Source of the DNA: Chryseobacterium indologenes | GTDB taxonomy: Bacteria > Bacteroidota > Bacteroidia > Flavobacteriales > Weeksellaceae | Direction of reading: 5' to 3' | NCBI RefSeq assembly: GCF_018362995.1 | Contig: NZ_CP074372.1 | Location: 1-64,000 of the forward strand | Length of the DNA stretch: 64,000 nt | Shown: piece after piece, positions 50,118 through 59,217 of the stretch | How positions within the stretch are numbered: the first letter of the stretch is position 1 | How the letters are laid out: each line of letters starts with the position of its first letter | The notes under the pieces: generated by a model | The model's database searches: none | What the model saw: the letters and a program-made list of their open reading frames with translations, nothing else | What the model was told of the DNA's origin: nothing | Position numbers and translations under genes: made by a program

Positions 50118-51518
50118 ATGGATCATTATGACATTGCCGTAATCGGCTCAGGACCCGGAGGATATGTAGCTGCAATAAGAAGTGCACAGCTGGGTTATAA
50201 AACTGTAATTATAGAAAAGTATGATACATTGGGAGGAACATGTACCAATGTAGGATGTATCCCAACTAAAGCTTTACTGGACAGTACCCATCATTATGCA
50301 GAGGCACACCATCAATTCAGTGAACACGGAATAAAACTGGACAAGATTGAACTTGATTTTCAGCAAATGTACAGGAGAAAAGCAGAGGTAGTCTCCAAAA
50401 ATACCGGAGGTCTTGATTTTTTAATGAATAAAAATAAAATTACTCGACTGAAAGGAACAGCAGGTTTTGTTAATAATTCTACGGTGAAAATTGTAAACGG
50501 ATCTGAAACAAAAGAAATTACAGCTCAGCATTATATCATCGCGACAGGATCAAAGCCAGCAAGTATCCCGGGAGTGGAAATTGATAAGAAAAGAATCATT
50601 ACCTCTACAGAAGCATTGTCTTTACAGGAAAAACCGGAATCCATGATAATTATTGGCGGTGGAGTCATTGGAGTAGAAATGGCGTCTATTTTCAACCGTA
50701 TCGGAACAAAAGTGACCATTTTGGAATATGCTGATCATCTGATTGCTGCGATGGATCACGAACTGGGAAAAAATCTACAGAAAATCCTGAAAAAAGAAGG
50801 AATTGATATCCGTCTTAATCAGGCTGTTTATAGAACTGAGAATTCGGGCTCTGGAGCCAAAGTGTTTTTTAAAGATAAAAACGGGGTAGAAGGAGAGTTG
50901 GATGCAGACTATGTTTTGGTAGCGGTAGGAAGAAGTCCTTATGTAAAAGGTCTCGGTCTTGAAAATACAGATGTACAGCTTGATGAGAGAGGATTTATTA
51001 AAGTGGATGAAAATAACCGCACATCAGCTTCCAATATCTATGCGATTGGCGATGTTATCGGTGGGGCAATGCTGGCTCATAAAGCGGAAGAAGAAGGTGT
51101 CTTTGTAGCAGAAACCATTAACGGACAAAAACGCCACGTTCATTATAACCGAATTCCTTCTGTGGTGTATACTTGGCCTGAAGTAGCTTCAGTAGGATAT
51201 ACCGAAGAATATCTGAAAAAAGATAATATTGCTTACAACATTGGAAAATTTCCGTTTTCTGCCAGCGCAAGGGCCCGGGCTTCAATGGATATGGAAGGTT
51301 TTGCAAAAGTCCTGGTAGATCCGAAATACGGAGAAGTGCTGGGAGTTCACATCATTGGGGCCAGAGCAGCAGATTTGATCGCTCAGGGTGTTATCGCCCA
51401 GGAATATGAAGTAACGGCAGAAGATATGTTCAGAATTTCTTACGCCCATCCAACGTATTCCGAAACCCTGAAAGAAGCTTACCTGATTGCCTCAGGACAG
51501 GGAGCTATTAATATATAA
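50118..51518 (+). CDS. lpdA: Dihydrolipoyl dehydrogenase
   Basis: The 466-residue flavoprotein oxidises dihydrolipoyl groups with NAD+. It has the FAD GxGxxG (VIGSGPGGYVAAI, 8-20), the redox disulfide C42-x4-C47 (GGTCTNVGCIPTK), the NAD-binding IIGGGVIGVEMASIF (about 177-191), the second FAD block IYAIGDVIGGAMLAHKA and the C-terminal catalytic His-Glu (SYAHPTYSETLKEAY). No E1/E2 dehydrogenase genes are adjacent. Control by an HxlR regulator is unusual for a housekeeping E3, so this copy may serve a stress-linked complex. Length is normal. Confidence 0.95.
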   Translation: MDHYDIAVIGSGPGGYVAAIRSAQLGYKTVIIEKYDTLGGTCTNVGCIPTKALLDSTHHYAEAHHQFSEHGIKLDKIELDFQQMYRRKAEVVSKNTGGLDFLMNKNKITRLKGTAGFVNNSTVKIVNGSETKEITAQHYIIATGSKPASIPGVEIDKKRIITSTEALSLQEKPESMIIIGGGVIGVEMASIFNRIGTKVTILEYADHLIAAMDHELGKNLQKILKKEGIDIRLNQAVYRTENSGSGAKVFFKDKNGVEGELDADYVLVAVGRSPYVKGLGLENTDVQLDERGFIKVDENNRTSASNIYAIGDVIGGAMLAHKAEEEGVFVAETINGQKRHVHYNRIPSVVYTWPEVASVGYTEEYLKKDNIAYNIGKFPFSASARARASMDMEGFAKVLVDPKYGEVLGVHIIGARAADLIAQGVIAQEYEVTAEDMFRISYAHPTYSETLKEAYLIASGQGAINI

Positions 51519-51536
51519 GATTAATATATTTAAATT

Positions 51537-51670
51537 AAACCATTAAGGTTAATGAAGACAATAAGCAGAGTTAAGACCCATCTGTGATAGAAGAATATGC
51601 ATACCGCTAAAAAATAGCTTTAGCTATTCACCTTAACTATTCTTATCAGCTTAAAAAATCTTAATGGTTT
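51537..51670. repeat. 134-bp terminal-inverted-repeat element (copy 2)
   Basis: Perfect 11-bp terminal inverted repeats AAACCATTAAG (51537-51547) and CTTAATGGTTT (51660-51670) enclose AT-rich DNA. Inside is an internal palindrome AATAGCTTTAGCTATT (51613-51628) and CCTTAACTATTCTTAT, shared with copy 1 at 11226-11342. There is no ORF. The size and ends suit a MITE or a decayed mobile element. Confidence 0.6.
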
Positions 51671-51688
51671 AAAATATGAGATTATCAA

Positions 51689-51762
51689 TTTTATCGCAGA
51701 TAAAATCCTTGCGTCTTAAAATATGAAGTATATAAAGCTGTTTTGCGCCTTGGCGTTTTCCA
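51689..51762 (+). repeat. 74-bp element with TTTTATCGCAGATAAAA core, copy 2
   Basis: TTTTATCGCAGATAAAA (51689-51705), GCGTCTTAAAATAT and TTTTGCGCCTTGGCGTTTTC (51741-51760) match the 31457-31527 element block by block. It abuts the 3' end of the next minus-strand gene and the element at 51537-51670. Confidence 0.75.
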
Positions 51763-51768
51763 AAAAAA

Positions 51769-52374
51769 TTATAAAGCAGAACAGTTTTCATCCTTTGCAT
51801 AGATTCCATTACTTTTTGCCTCCAACTTTCCGGTTTTTCTATTGATTTTAACCAAAAAAGATTCTTTCACAACCGGACAGCCCTTAGACTGCATAAGATA
51901 CATAGAGATATGACGATCCTCAATTTTATAAGCTCCGGTAAAACGGTTACTCGTATCCACTGAATATCCATATGTTTTTGCCAGCAGAATAGCTTCCGGA
52001 AGATTGTCCACAGTTCCGATAAAATCTCTTAACTGCTGTTCATTGGAAAAATAAACAGATCTTTCATTTTTGCATGCAAGGATATATGAAAAGCAGTTGT
52101 TGCCCATACATTTCTGGAAAAAACCTCTTTCCGGAACAGGTTCGTTAATCGTCATAAAATCGGGAGTCTGACTTTCATAGATTACTGCTTTTTCATAATC
52201 AGTGTCATTGCTGAGCACGCGCCAGTAGGCATAGTCTTTATCAGGAATAACGAAAGGATAGAGATAATCTACGGTATCAAGGATATCAGGAATTTTTTTA
52301 TAATCATCAGGAACCTTGATCTGGCCAAAAAGCAGATTGGAAAAGATCAGGGAAAAAGTGATGATGAGTTTCAT
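51769..52374 (-). CDS. Uncharacterised secreted protein
   Basis: The family was not recognised. The 201-residue product has a signal peptide (KLIITFSLIFSNLLFGQ). The mature part contains Tyr/Asp-rich sequence (DYKKIPDILDTVDYLYPFVIPDKDYAYWRVLSNDTDYEK), four Cys (GNNCFSYILACKNE, KGCPV, ENCSAL), suggesting disulfides, and no membrane span. It is the last of three small envelope genes on this strand, with gaps of 35 and 71 bp. Its stop is 6 bp from repeat copy 2. Confidence 0.6.
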   Translation of the reverse strand: MKLIITFSLIFSNLLFGQIKVPDDYKKIPDILDTVDYLYPFVIPDKDYAYWRVLSNDTDYEKAVIYESQTPDFMTINEPVPERGFFQKCMGNNCFSYILACKNERSVYFSNEQQLRDFIGTVDNLPEAILLAKTYGYSVDTSNRFTGAYKIEDRHISMYLMQSKGCPVVKESFLVKINRKTGKLEAKSNGIYAKDENCSAL

Positions 52375-52409
52375 AGAAAAGGTGTTTTGCAGTGCAAATG
52401 TAAAGAGAA

Positions 52410-52814
52410 TTATTCCAATACAATTTTATAATATCCTTTTTCATCAGTTACATCAATATCTATACCCGTAAAAGTCAGTTTATTGATTTGATACCCATCA
52501 CAAGCACCTTTAAACTCCGATGACTGTATTGCAAAATCAAGGTTTTTGATATTAGAATAAAATTTATAATTTTTTGTTCCGTTATAGGCACCTACATTTT
52601 CTACAATAACCTTGTTGTCTGATGTTTTGGTTAATTGGACATTAGCATTGTTTTCATCCTGAACCGAATAGGTGGTCAATGTTCCGTTGGCAATAAGATT
52701 TTCATTATTGGAATTTACGAACTCAAAAATGATGGGTAACGGTGGATTGTAACAATCTTTTTCACAAGAAATGAACAGAATTGCTAAGAGTAAAAAAGTA
52801 AATGTTTTTTTCAT
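52410..52814 (-). CDS. Small lipoprotein
   Basis: The family was not recognised. The 134-residue product has a lipoprotein signal peptide with lipid Cys17 (LFISCEKDC). The mature part is beta-rich (IFEFVNSNNENLIANGTLTTYSVQDENN..., ending VTDEKGYYKIVLE), in keeping with one Ig-like or beta-sandwich domain. The EKD after the lipid Cys fits the surface-export pattern. It sits mid-way in a three-gene minus-strand run. Confidence 0.62.
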   Translation of the reverse strand: MKKTFTFLLLAILFISCEKDCYNPPLPIIFEFVNSNNENLIANGTLTTYSVQDENNANVQLTKTSDNKVIVENVGAYNGTKNYKFYSNIKNLDFAIQSSEFKGACDGYQINKLTFTGIDIDVTDEKGYYKIVLE

Positions 52815-52885
52815 GGATTATGGATGTTATACGAGTAAAATTAATGAAAATTATATTAAAATGACTCCTAGGTATATCTCAAGAA

Positions 52886-53605
52886 TTAGTCGAGCATATA
52901 TTCCACAAACGGGACAATTCTGTTATTCTCAATTTTTCCTTTGATATAAACAGAATCACCGTTCTTGAAAATATATTCATTGACAAGAAGATTGTTTAAT
53001 CCTCCAGGTTCAAAAAAAGACTGAATCCAGGGATGCTGGTCTTTTAATAAAGAAATTTTTTGAGTTCCTTTGGGTTTATAATCTTGCAGATAGTAGGGTG
53101 TTCTATCGCTGGTTGTGTAAGTTTCGTAGACAAACGGTATATTTCTTTGATCCGGATTTTTTATGATACACTTATTAAAATCAATAGGATATAGTTGCCC
53201 ATTGATTAAAAGTTGAGCTCCTTTGGAATAACCTGCTGGCATAACGTAATCGAATTTTTCGTAAATTTCTTTAGATCGTTTGTTTTGTTTGACGGTACCC
53301 ACGCGCAGCAGATAGAATGCCGCATCTTTTCCTGATAGAGGAGCTGAGATCGTTTGGTCTGTATAAACGGTGCATTTAAGAACAGGTAATGAGTGAATGG
53401 CATCTACCTGCTTATTGTACTCATCAACTCTTTCCTGCATTGATTCCATACTGCCAAACACAAAAGAGCTAAAAGCTATTGCTGAAAAAACAAAGACCAG
53501 CATAAACACTCCAAATATGATTAAAATAGTTTTCAGTCCCTTTTTGTCAAGCTGGGTTCCGTTGGTTTTAATATTTACATTGGCGTTGAAATTGAATTTG
53601 ATCAT
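52886..53605 (-). CDS. Membrane-anchored protein with a GIDE-like pattern
   Basis: The 239-residue product has a cytoplasmic N-terminus, one membrane span (about 25-50, LKTILIIFGVFMLVFVFSAIAF), a short coiled stretch and then a beta-rich domain. ISAPLSGKDAAFYLLRV (about 88-104) and YIFKNGDSVYIKGKIENN (about 211-228) resemble the GIDE/MULAN-type 'E3 ubiquitin ligase' (BAM) membrane domain found in some bacteria, without the ligase part. This match is by eye and weak. It is first in the three-gene run; its function is unknown. Confidence 0.6.
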   Translation of the reverse strand: MIKFNFNANVNIKTNGTQLDKKGLKTILIIFGVFMLVFVFSAIAFSSFVFGSMESMQERVDEYNKQVDAIHSLPVLKCTVYTDQTISAPLSGKDAAFYLLRVGTVKQNKRSKEIYEKFDYVMPAGYSKGAQLLINGQLYPIDFNKCIIKNPDQRNIPFVYETYTTSDRTPYYLQDYKPKGTQKISLLKDQHPWIQSFFEPGGLNNLLVNEYIFKNGDSVYIKGKIENNRIVPFVEYMLD

Positions 53606-53722
53606 GGTTCGTTTAAATAGCTTTCAAAACTAATTAATTCCTGAATAAAAATTAATATAATTTTTTGCTTTTACTCCGTTAATTTTTTGTCATTTGTCAA
53701 CCCAACTCATTCCAAAATCACT

Positions 53723-53730
53723 TACATTTG
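53723..53730 (+). promoter_or_regulatory. -7 box (TACATTTG) for ppc, predicted leaderless
   Basis: TACATTTG fits TAnnTTTG and ends 5 nt before the ATG at 53736. The box lies inside the longer open frame that begins at a TTG (53694), so the TTG start is rejected. Confidence 0.65.
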
Positions 53731-53735
53731 TTATT

Positions 53736-56270
53736 ATGATACACGACCAACGCGCAGAAAAATTCAGGCAGATCGTGGAAAATAAATTCCAGATCTACAA
53801 TTCATTATTTATGAGCCTGCCATATGATAAAATGACGAATATCGGAATGTTGCTTCCGTTTCTTTATGAGGAAAGCAGAACCGGCTATGAAGCAGGAAAA
53901 ACTCCCGAAAATATTGTTGAAGAATTTTTTAAAAACCATACCGATCTTCAGACTGAGGAGCAGAAACTGGAACTGCTTTTCAAGATCATTCAGTATATAG
54001 AAAGACAGGTAGTTTTGTTTGACAGTATTGAAGATGCTGCTTTTCCCAATCTTCACTCCGAAAGTGACAGCGGGACTGTAACCAATCTCTTTGAACGTTC
54101 TTTTCAGGATCATAAAATTGAAAAAGTACGCGAAAAATTAAAAGATTTTAGTGTAAAAGTTGTGTTTACGGCGCATCCCACTCAGTTTTATCCAAGCTCA
54201 GTACAAAGGATTATACAGGATTTAAGAGGAGCTATTACCAGTGATTCCGTTACTCAGATTGATATGCTTCTGCAGCAATTGGGGAAGACTCCTTTTGTCA
54301 ACAAAGAAAAACCTACTCCTATAGATGAAGCTTTAAGCATCATTTCATACCTTAGATATGTGTATTACGATACCATTGGCGAATTGTTTACGAAGATCAA
54401 AAAGACATTCGGAAACGGACATTTTCACCTTCATGAAGATATTATCCAGCTTGGATTCTGGCCTGGAGGAGACAGGGACGGAAATCCGTTTGTAACAGCA
54501 CAGGTAACGAAAAGGGTAGCAGAAGAACTTCGTTCAGCCATTCTGAAGTCCTATTACAGTCATTTGAAATTCATCAGAAGAAGATTGAGTTTCAGAGGAG
54601 TTTCTGAAGTTTTAACCCAATTAAGTGAAGCGTTGTATGCTGCCATTTTTGATGGAAAAACTATTACAGCTGAAGATATTTTAAAGAAAGCTGCAGAAGC
54701 GGAAAAAATATTAGTCAATGAGCATAACGCTTTGTTTTTAGATCTTCTGGCCAATTTCAGAGATCGGGTGATGATCTTCGGAACTCACTTTGCCACGTTG
54801 GACATCCGCCAGGACAGCAGGATTCATCAGAAAGTGATTGATGAGGTTTTTGCAAAAGTATCCGGGAATGAAGATGCTGATTACGAACAAAAATTCAATA
54901 AACTGATTCAGATTTCGGAAAGCGTAAACCCCGAAGATTTTGAAGATATTGTGAAAGATACATTGTTAACGGTTTCACAGGTTACAGATATTCAGAATCT
55001 GAATGGGCTGAGAGGAATGAACCGTTATATCATTTCCAATTCCGATGCAGTGAAAGATGTGATGAATGTCTATGCATTCTTTAAGATCTGCGGGTACAAA
55101 GACGAGGATATCAATATGGATATTGTCCCACTTTTTGAAACGATGGAAGGACTTGCCAACGCAGAAAATGTGATGAATGAACTGTATCATAATCCTGTCT
55201 ACAAAAAACACCTGGAAAAAAGAGGAAACCAGCAGACCATTATGCTTGGATTTTCTGATGGAACCAAAGATGGCGGATATTTAAAAGCCAACTGGGAAAT
55301 TTATAAAGCAAAAGAAGTATTGACCAAGCTTTCCGAGCAAAACAATATCAAAGTTGTATTCTTCGATGGCAGAGGAGGACCTCCAGCCAGAGGAGGTGGA
55401 AAAACCCACGATTTTTACGCTTCTCAGGGAAAAACTATTGCTAATAATAAGATTGAACTTACGATTCAGGGGCAGACCATAACCAGTATTTTTGGAAATA
55501 AAGAACAGGCAAAATATAATTTTGAACAGCTTCTGACCGCCGGTGTAGAAAACGATGTATTCAAAAATGCCAAAAAAGAGCTTACGGAAAAAGAAAGAGC
55601 CTTGATCATCGAATTGGCGGATATCAGCTATGGAAAATATTCAGACTTAAAAGCCCATCCTATGTTTGTTCCTTACCTTCAGGAGATGAGTACCCTTGAA
55701 TATTACGGAAAAACAAATATCGGAAGCCGTCCTTCAAAAAGAGGAAACGGAAGCGAACTGAAGTTTGAAGATCTGAGAGCGATTCCGTTTGTAGGTTCAT
55801 GGTCACAGCTGAAACAGAATGTTCCCGGGTTCTTCGGTTTTGGATATGCCATGCAAAAGATGAAAGAACAGGGAAGATTTGAAGAAGTGAGGGAACTGTA
55901 TAAAGGGTCGGATTTCTTTAAAACGTTAGTATTGAACTCCATGATGAGTATGAACAAATCCTATTTCCCACTAACTTATTATATTAAAAATAACCCTAAG
56001 TTTGGCGCATTCTGGAATGTTCTTTTTGAAGAATATGAGCTTTCAAGAGATATTATGCTGGAACTGACCGGTTTCAAAATGCTTCAGGAGGAAGATCCTT
56101 TGTCAAGAAAATCGGTGAAGATCCGTGAAAAGATCGTACTTCCATTATTGAGCATTCAACAATATGCGTTGATGAAAATACAGAAAGGTGAAGGTAATAA
56201 AGAAGCTTATGAAAAGCTGGTAACACGTTCACTATTCGGGAATATTAATGCAAGTAGAAACTCTGCTTAA
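53736..56270 (+). CDS. ppc: Phosphoenolpyruvate carboxylase
   Basis: PEPC makes oxaloacetate from PEP and bicarbonate, refilling the TCA cycle. From the ATG at 53736 the product is 844 residues, slightly shorter than the usual 880-930. Family motifs: catalytic His147 in VFTAHPTQ (usually HPTE), FWPGGDRDGNPFV, GFSDGTKDGGYLKANW, DGRGGPPARGGG (usually GRGGxxGRGG) and IGSRPSKR. The two altered motifs appear to be clade features, but were not compared. Predicted leaderless mRNA. The GGGCTTTAGCCC hairpin (copy D) at 56323 may be its terminator. Confidence 0.95.
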   Translation: MIHDQRAEKFRQIVENKFQIYNSLFMSLPYDKMTNIGMLLPFLYEESRTGYEAGKTPENIVEEFFKNHTDLQTEEQKLELLFKIIQYIERQVVLFDSIEDAAFPNLHSESDSGTVTNLFERSFQDHKIEKVREKLKDFSVKVVFTAHPTQFYPSSVQRIIQDLRGAITSDSVTQIDMLLQQLGKTPFVNKEKPTPIDEALSIISYLRYVYYDTIGELFTKIKKTFGNGHFHLHEDIIQLGFWPGGDRDGNPFVTAQVTKRVAEELRSAILKSYYSHLKFIRRRLSFRGVSEVLTQLSEALYAAIFDGKTITAEDILKKAAEAEKILVNEHNALFLDLLANFRDRVMIFGTHFATLDIRQDSRIHQKVIDEVFAKVSGNEDADYEQKFNKLIQISESVNPEDFEDIVKDTLLTVSQVTDIQNLNGLRGMNRYIISNSDAVKDVMNVYAFFKICGYKDEDINMDIVPLFETMEGLANAENVMNELYHNPVYKKHLEKRGNQQTIMLGFSDGTKDGGYLKANWEIYKAKEVLTKLSEQNNIKVVFFDGRGGPPARGGGKTHDFYASQGKTIANNKIELTIQGQTITSIFGNKEQAKYNFEQLLTAGVENDVFKNAKKELTEKERALIIELADISYGKYSDLKAHPMFVPYLQEMSTLEYYGKTNIGSRPSKRGNGSELKFEDLRAIPFVGSWSQLKQNVPGFFGFGYAMQKMKEQGRFEEVRELYKGSDFFKTLVLNSMMSMNKSYFPLTYYIKNNPKFGAFWNVLFEEYELSRDIMLELTGFKMLQEEDPLSRKSVKIREKIVLPLLSIQQYALMKIQKGEGNKEAYEKLVTRSLFGNINASRNSA

Positions 56271-56322
56271 GATATTTTTAAACAATCATTTTGTATAACA
56301 TTGTACAATGGTATATCAATAG

Positions 56323-56381
56323 AAACGGGCTTTAGCCCGTTTTTTTATTATCAACAATCCATGAGCTTTAGCTCAAACTTA
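56323..56381 (+). repeat. GGGCTTTAGCCC repeat element, copy D
   Basis: A perfect palindrome AAACGGGCT-TT-AGCCCGTTT (56323-56342) runs into a T-rich stretch, then GAGCTTTAGCTC (56363-56374) and AAACTTA. The first hairpin plus T-run also has the form of an intrinsic terminator for ppc. Confidence 0.85.
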
Positions 56382-56402
56382 TATTTTAAGTTATAAAATC
56401 AT

Positions 56403-58004
56403 TTATTCCTTTAAGAATTTATCATAATAAACTTTATCCTTCATCTGAATTTTCAGATAATAAGTTCCTTTTGCAAAATCCTCCACTTGTATAGATTTCT
56501 GATGGCTGCTTTTTCTGATCAGTCTTCCCAGATTATCATAGATTTCCAAAGAAAGAACTTCCTGCTCTGATGCTATATTCAGAATGTTTTTAGCAGGATT
56601 CGGGAATATAGAAAACTTTTCCTTTTTTACCATTTCAGAAGTATTCAGAACCATATTGTACAGACTTCCGAAGTTGAGAATACCATATCCTATCTGATCT
56701 GAATGGCCGGGATAAAGCGAAGCTGTTTGTCTTAACTTTGTTCTCATCTGTTCTCTGTCCATCGTTGGAAATGCCTGGATAAGACACGCCACACCTCCTG
56801 CAGCAATAGGAGTCGAAATGGACGTTCCGTTCACAACTGTAGTAGCATTGTCATACACTGTAGTGGTAGCAGTTCCCTGAGTACTTCCGTCAGGTTTTAC
56901 CACTCCAAGAGAATTAGGACCGAAAGAAGAAAATCCGGATGCATTTCCTGCAGAATCTACAGAACCGATAGAGAATACTTTAGCATTGTCAGACGGGGTC
57001 ATCAGATAATGCCATGGCTGTAGCCCTGAATTTCCGGCGGCAGCAAGAACAAAAATTCCTTTTTCAGCAGCAATACCCGCTCCACGGGCAATGAAAGAAG
57101 TGCTTCCGTTCATATCTGCATAGGTATAATTGTAACGGCTCTCATCAAAAACATTGTATCCCAGTGATGAGGTGATGATTTCTACCCCTTTTCTGTCTGC
57201 TTCCTCAGCAGCTTCAATCCAATATAGCTCTTCTTCAGGAACTTCTACATTGGCATTTTCACTTCGGTAAAGATAGAAATCAGCATCCGGGGCCGCACCA
57301 ACAAATATGTTTTCAATATATCCGCCGATAGCTCCTAACACAACAGAACCGTGCGGACTGAGCGCGGTATTGTAAATGTTTCCGGTTTTAGTGACGAAAT
57401 CATAGGCCGCTTTTATATGATTACCGCTCCATAATCTTGAAAAAGCACTTCCCGTATTCACTGTTGGGAATCCGGCATCAATGACTGCTATAGAAATTCC
57501 TGTTCCGGTATAACCCGCCAGGTGAAGAGGGCGGATATTAACCTGATCAATTTGGCCGGCACCGGAACCATAATTAAAAGTGGTGAGTATTTTATTGAGA
57601 CTGGCATCATCTTTCCATTTTGTGGGCACAGTTTTTACAGTGGTTGAACTGTTTCTGGCAAAACTTTCAACAGATAAAACAAAAGACTGAGCCTGCAGCA
57701 GTGTTTTTTGGGCAGGAGTAGCATTCACCGCTGCTCCGTTAAGCCATTTTGAATAATCGGTAATGGTAAATCCTAAATTTTGAAGATTCTGAAGGTAAGA
57801 CTGTTCAATAGGAGCATCCTGATCATTGAGAGGAATTCCCAGCGTCGTACGTCTGTTGAGCGATTTCTGGCTGAGTTCAGAAAGAGGATTTGCATAAAAT
57901 GCAGCTTTGTTGGGCTTATCAGTAAAGAAAACAAAAACAAGTTCTGTTTGGGCAGATACATGAAGATAACCCGTTAGGAAACAAAAGAGTAAAAGTTTTT
58001 TCAT
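56403..58004 (-). CDS. S8 family subtilisin-like protease with T9SS C-terminal domain
   Basis: The 533-residue secreted protease has a signal peptide (LLLFCFLTGYLHVSAQ), an N-terminal propeptide-like region (about 20-150), and a subtilase domain with D177 (AVIDAGFP), H219 (SPHGSVVLGAI), oxyanion N325 (AAAGNSG) and Ser395 (NGTSISTP). The C-terminal about 70 residues (FSIFPNPAKNILNI to the end) are a type A sorting domain for the type IX secretion system. It is probably secreted or surface-attached. A single-gene unit. Confidence 0.95.
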   Translation of the reverse strand: MKKLLLFCFLTGYLHVSAQTELVFVFFTDKPNKAAFYANPLSELSQKSLNRRTTLGIPLNDQDAPIEQSYLQNLQNLGFTITDYSKWLNGAAVNATPAQKTLLQAQSFVLSVESFARNSSTTVKTVPTKWKDDASLNKILTTFNYGSGAGQIDQVNIRPLHLAGYTGTGISIAVIDAGFPTVNTGSAFSRLWSGNHIKAAYDFVTKTGNIYNTALSPHGSVVLGAIGGYIENIFVGAAPDADFYLYRSENANVEVPEEELYWIEAAEEADRKGVEIITSSLGYNVFDESRYNYTYADMNGSTSFIARGAGIAAEKGIFVLAAAGNSGLQPWHYLMTPSDNAKVFSIGSVDSAGNASGFSSFGPNSLGVVKPDGSTQGTATTTVYDNATTVVNGTSISTPIAAGGVACLIQAFPTMDREQMRTKLRQTASLYPGHSDQIGYGILNFGSLYNMVLNTSEMVKKEKFSIFPNPAKNILNIASEQEVLSLEIYDNLGRLIRKSSHQKSIQVEDFAKGTYYLKIQMKDKVYYDKFLKE

Positions 58005-58092
58005 AACATTATTTTGTATAAAGATAAAAACAAAATCAATAAAATTTTTGATAGGATATTAAATTCCTTATTTTTACAGAAATATTTATTAT

Positions 58093-59217
58093 ATGAAAAA
58101 AATTCAGATGGTTGACTTGCAAAGTCAGTATTACAAAATAAAGAATGATGTAGACAATGCTGTTTTGAATGTAATGGACTCTGCAGCGTTTATTAACGGA
58201 CCTGAAGTAAAGTCTTTCCAGAATGAATTGGAGTCTTATTTAGAAGTAAAACATGTGATTCCGTGTGCCAATGGTACAGATGCATTACAGATTGCCTTAA
58301 TGGCCCTGGATCTGAAAGAAGGAGATGAGATCATCACAGCTGATTTTACTTTTGCTGCAACGGTAGAAGTAATTCACCTGCTTAAGCTAAAATCTGTATT
58401 GGTAGATGTAGATTATGATACATTCACCATTTCTACAGAACAGATTAAAAAAGCCATTACGCCAAGAACAAAAGCGATTATTCCGGTACACATTTTCGGA
58501 CAGTGTGCCAATATGGAAGAAATTTTGAAAATTGCTGAAGAGCACAATCTATACGTTATTGAAGACAACGCTCAGGCAATTGGTTCAGAATATACATTCT
58601 CTGACGGAACTGTAAAACAGGCAGGAACAATGTCTACAGTAGGAACAACTTCTTTCTTCCCTTCAAAAAACCTTGGATGCTACGGAGATGGTGGAGCGAT
58701 TTTTACCAACAATGACGAATTAGCACATCGTTTGAGAGGAATTGTGAACCACGGAATGTACGAAAGATACTATCATGATGAAGTAGGAGTAAACTCCCGT
58801 CTGGACAGTATTCAGGCTGCAGTTTTAAGAAAAAAACTTCCTCACCTTGATTCTTACAACGAAGCAAGAAAAAGAGCTGCAGATTTTTATGATGAAGCAT
58901 TTGAAGGAAATCCGAATATTCTGACTCCAAAAAGAGCTGAAAATTCTACTCACGTATTCCACCAGTATACTTTAAGAATCCTGAACGGAAAGCGTAATGA
59001 ACTTCAGAAGTTTTTAACGGAAAAAGAAATTCCTGCAATGATTTATTATCCGGTAGCATTAAGAAAGCAGAAAGCATACTTCCAGGAAAGTAATGATGCA
59101 GACTTTGTAAATACAGATAAGCTGTTGGATCAGGTAATTTCTTTACCAATGCATACAGAATTGGATGAAGAGCAACTGAAGTATATTACGGATGCTGTTC
59201 TTGAGTTTATGAAATAA
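58093..59217 (+). CDS. DegT/DnrJ/EryC1/StrS family sugar aminotransferase
   Basis: The 374-residue PLP enzyme has the Schiff-base lysine K192 (TSFFPSKNLGCYGDGG), D158 and Q161 (IEDNAQAIGSE) and NSRLDSIQAAVLRKKLPHLD, standard for the family. It would transaminate a keto-nucleotide sugar. The following membrane-protein gene overlaps by one base, then comes galE after 9 bp, pointing to surface polysaccharide or lipid glycan synthesis. The exact sugar is unknown. Confidence 0.93.
   Translation: MKKIQMVDLQSQYYKIKNDVDNAVLNVMDSAAFINGPEVKSFQNELESYLEVKHVIPCANGTDALQIALMALDLKEGDEIITADFTFAATVEVIHLLKLKSVLVDVDYDTFTISTEQIKKAITPRTKAIIPVHIFGQCANMEEILKIAEEHNLYVIEDNAQAIGSEYTFSDGTVKQAGTMSTVGTTSFFPSKNLGCYGDGGAIFTNNDELAHRLRGIVNHGMYERYYHDEVGVNSRLDSIQAAVLRKKLPHLDSYNEARKRAADFYDEAFEGNPNILTPKRAENSTHVFHQYTLRILNGKRNELQKFLTEKEIPAMIYYPVALRKQKAYFQESNDADFVNTDKLLDQVISLPMHTELDEEQLKYITDAVLEFMK

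Noticed and set aside
50020..50187. 56-codon N-terminal extension of the HxlR gene
   Set aside because: It runs through the operator and divergent lpdA promoter and into lpdA. HxlR proteins start near the CPISC motif.
53694..53735. TTG as an upstream start of ppc
   Set aside because: The region contains the TACATTTG promoter box; the ATG at 53736 gives a normal PEPC start.
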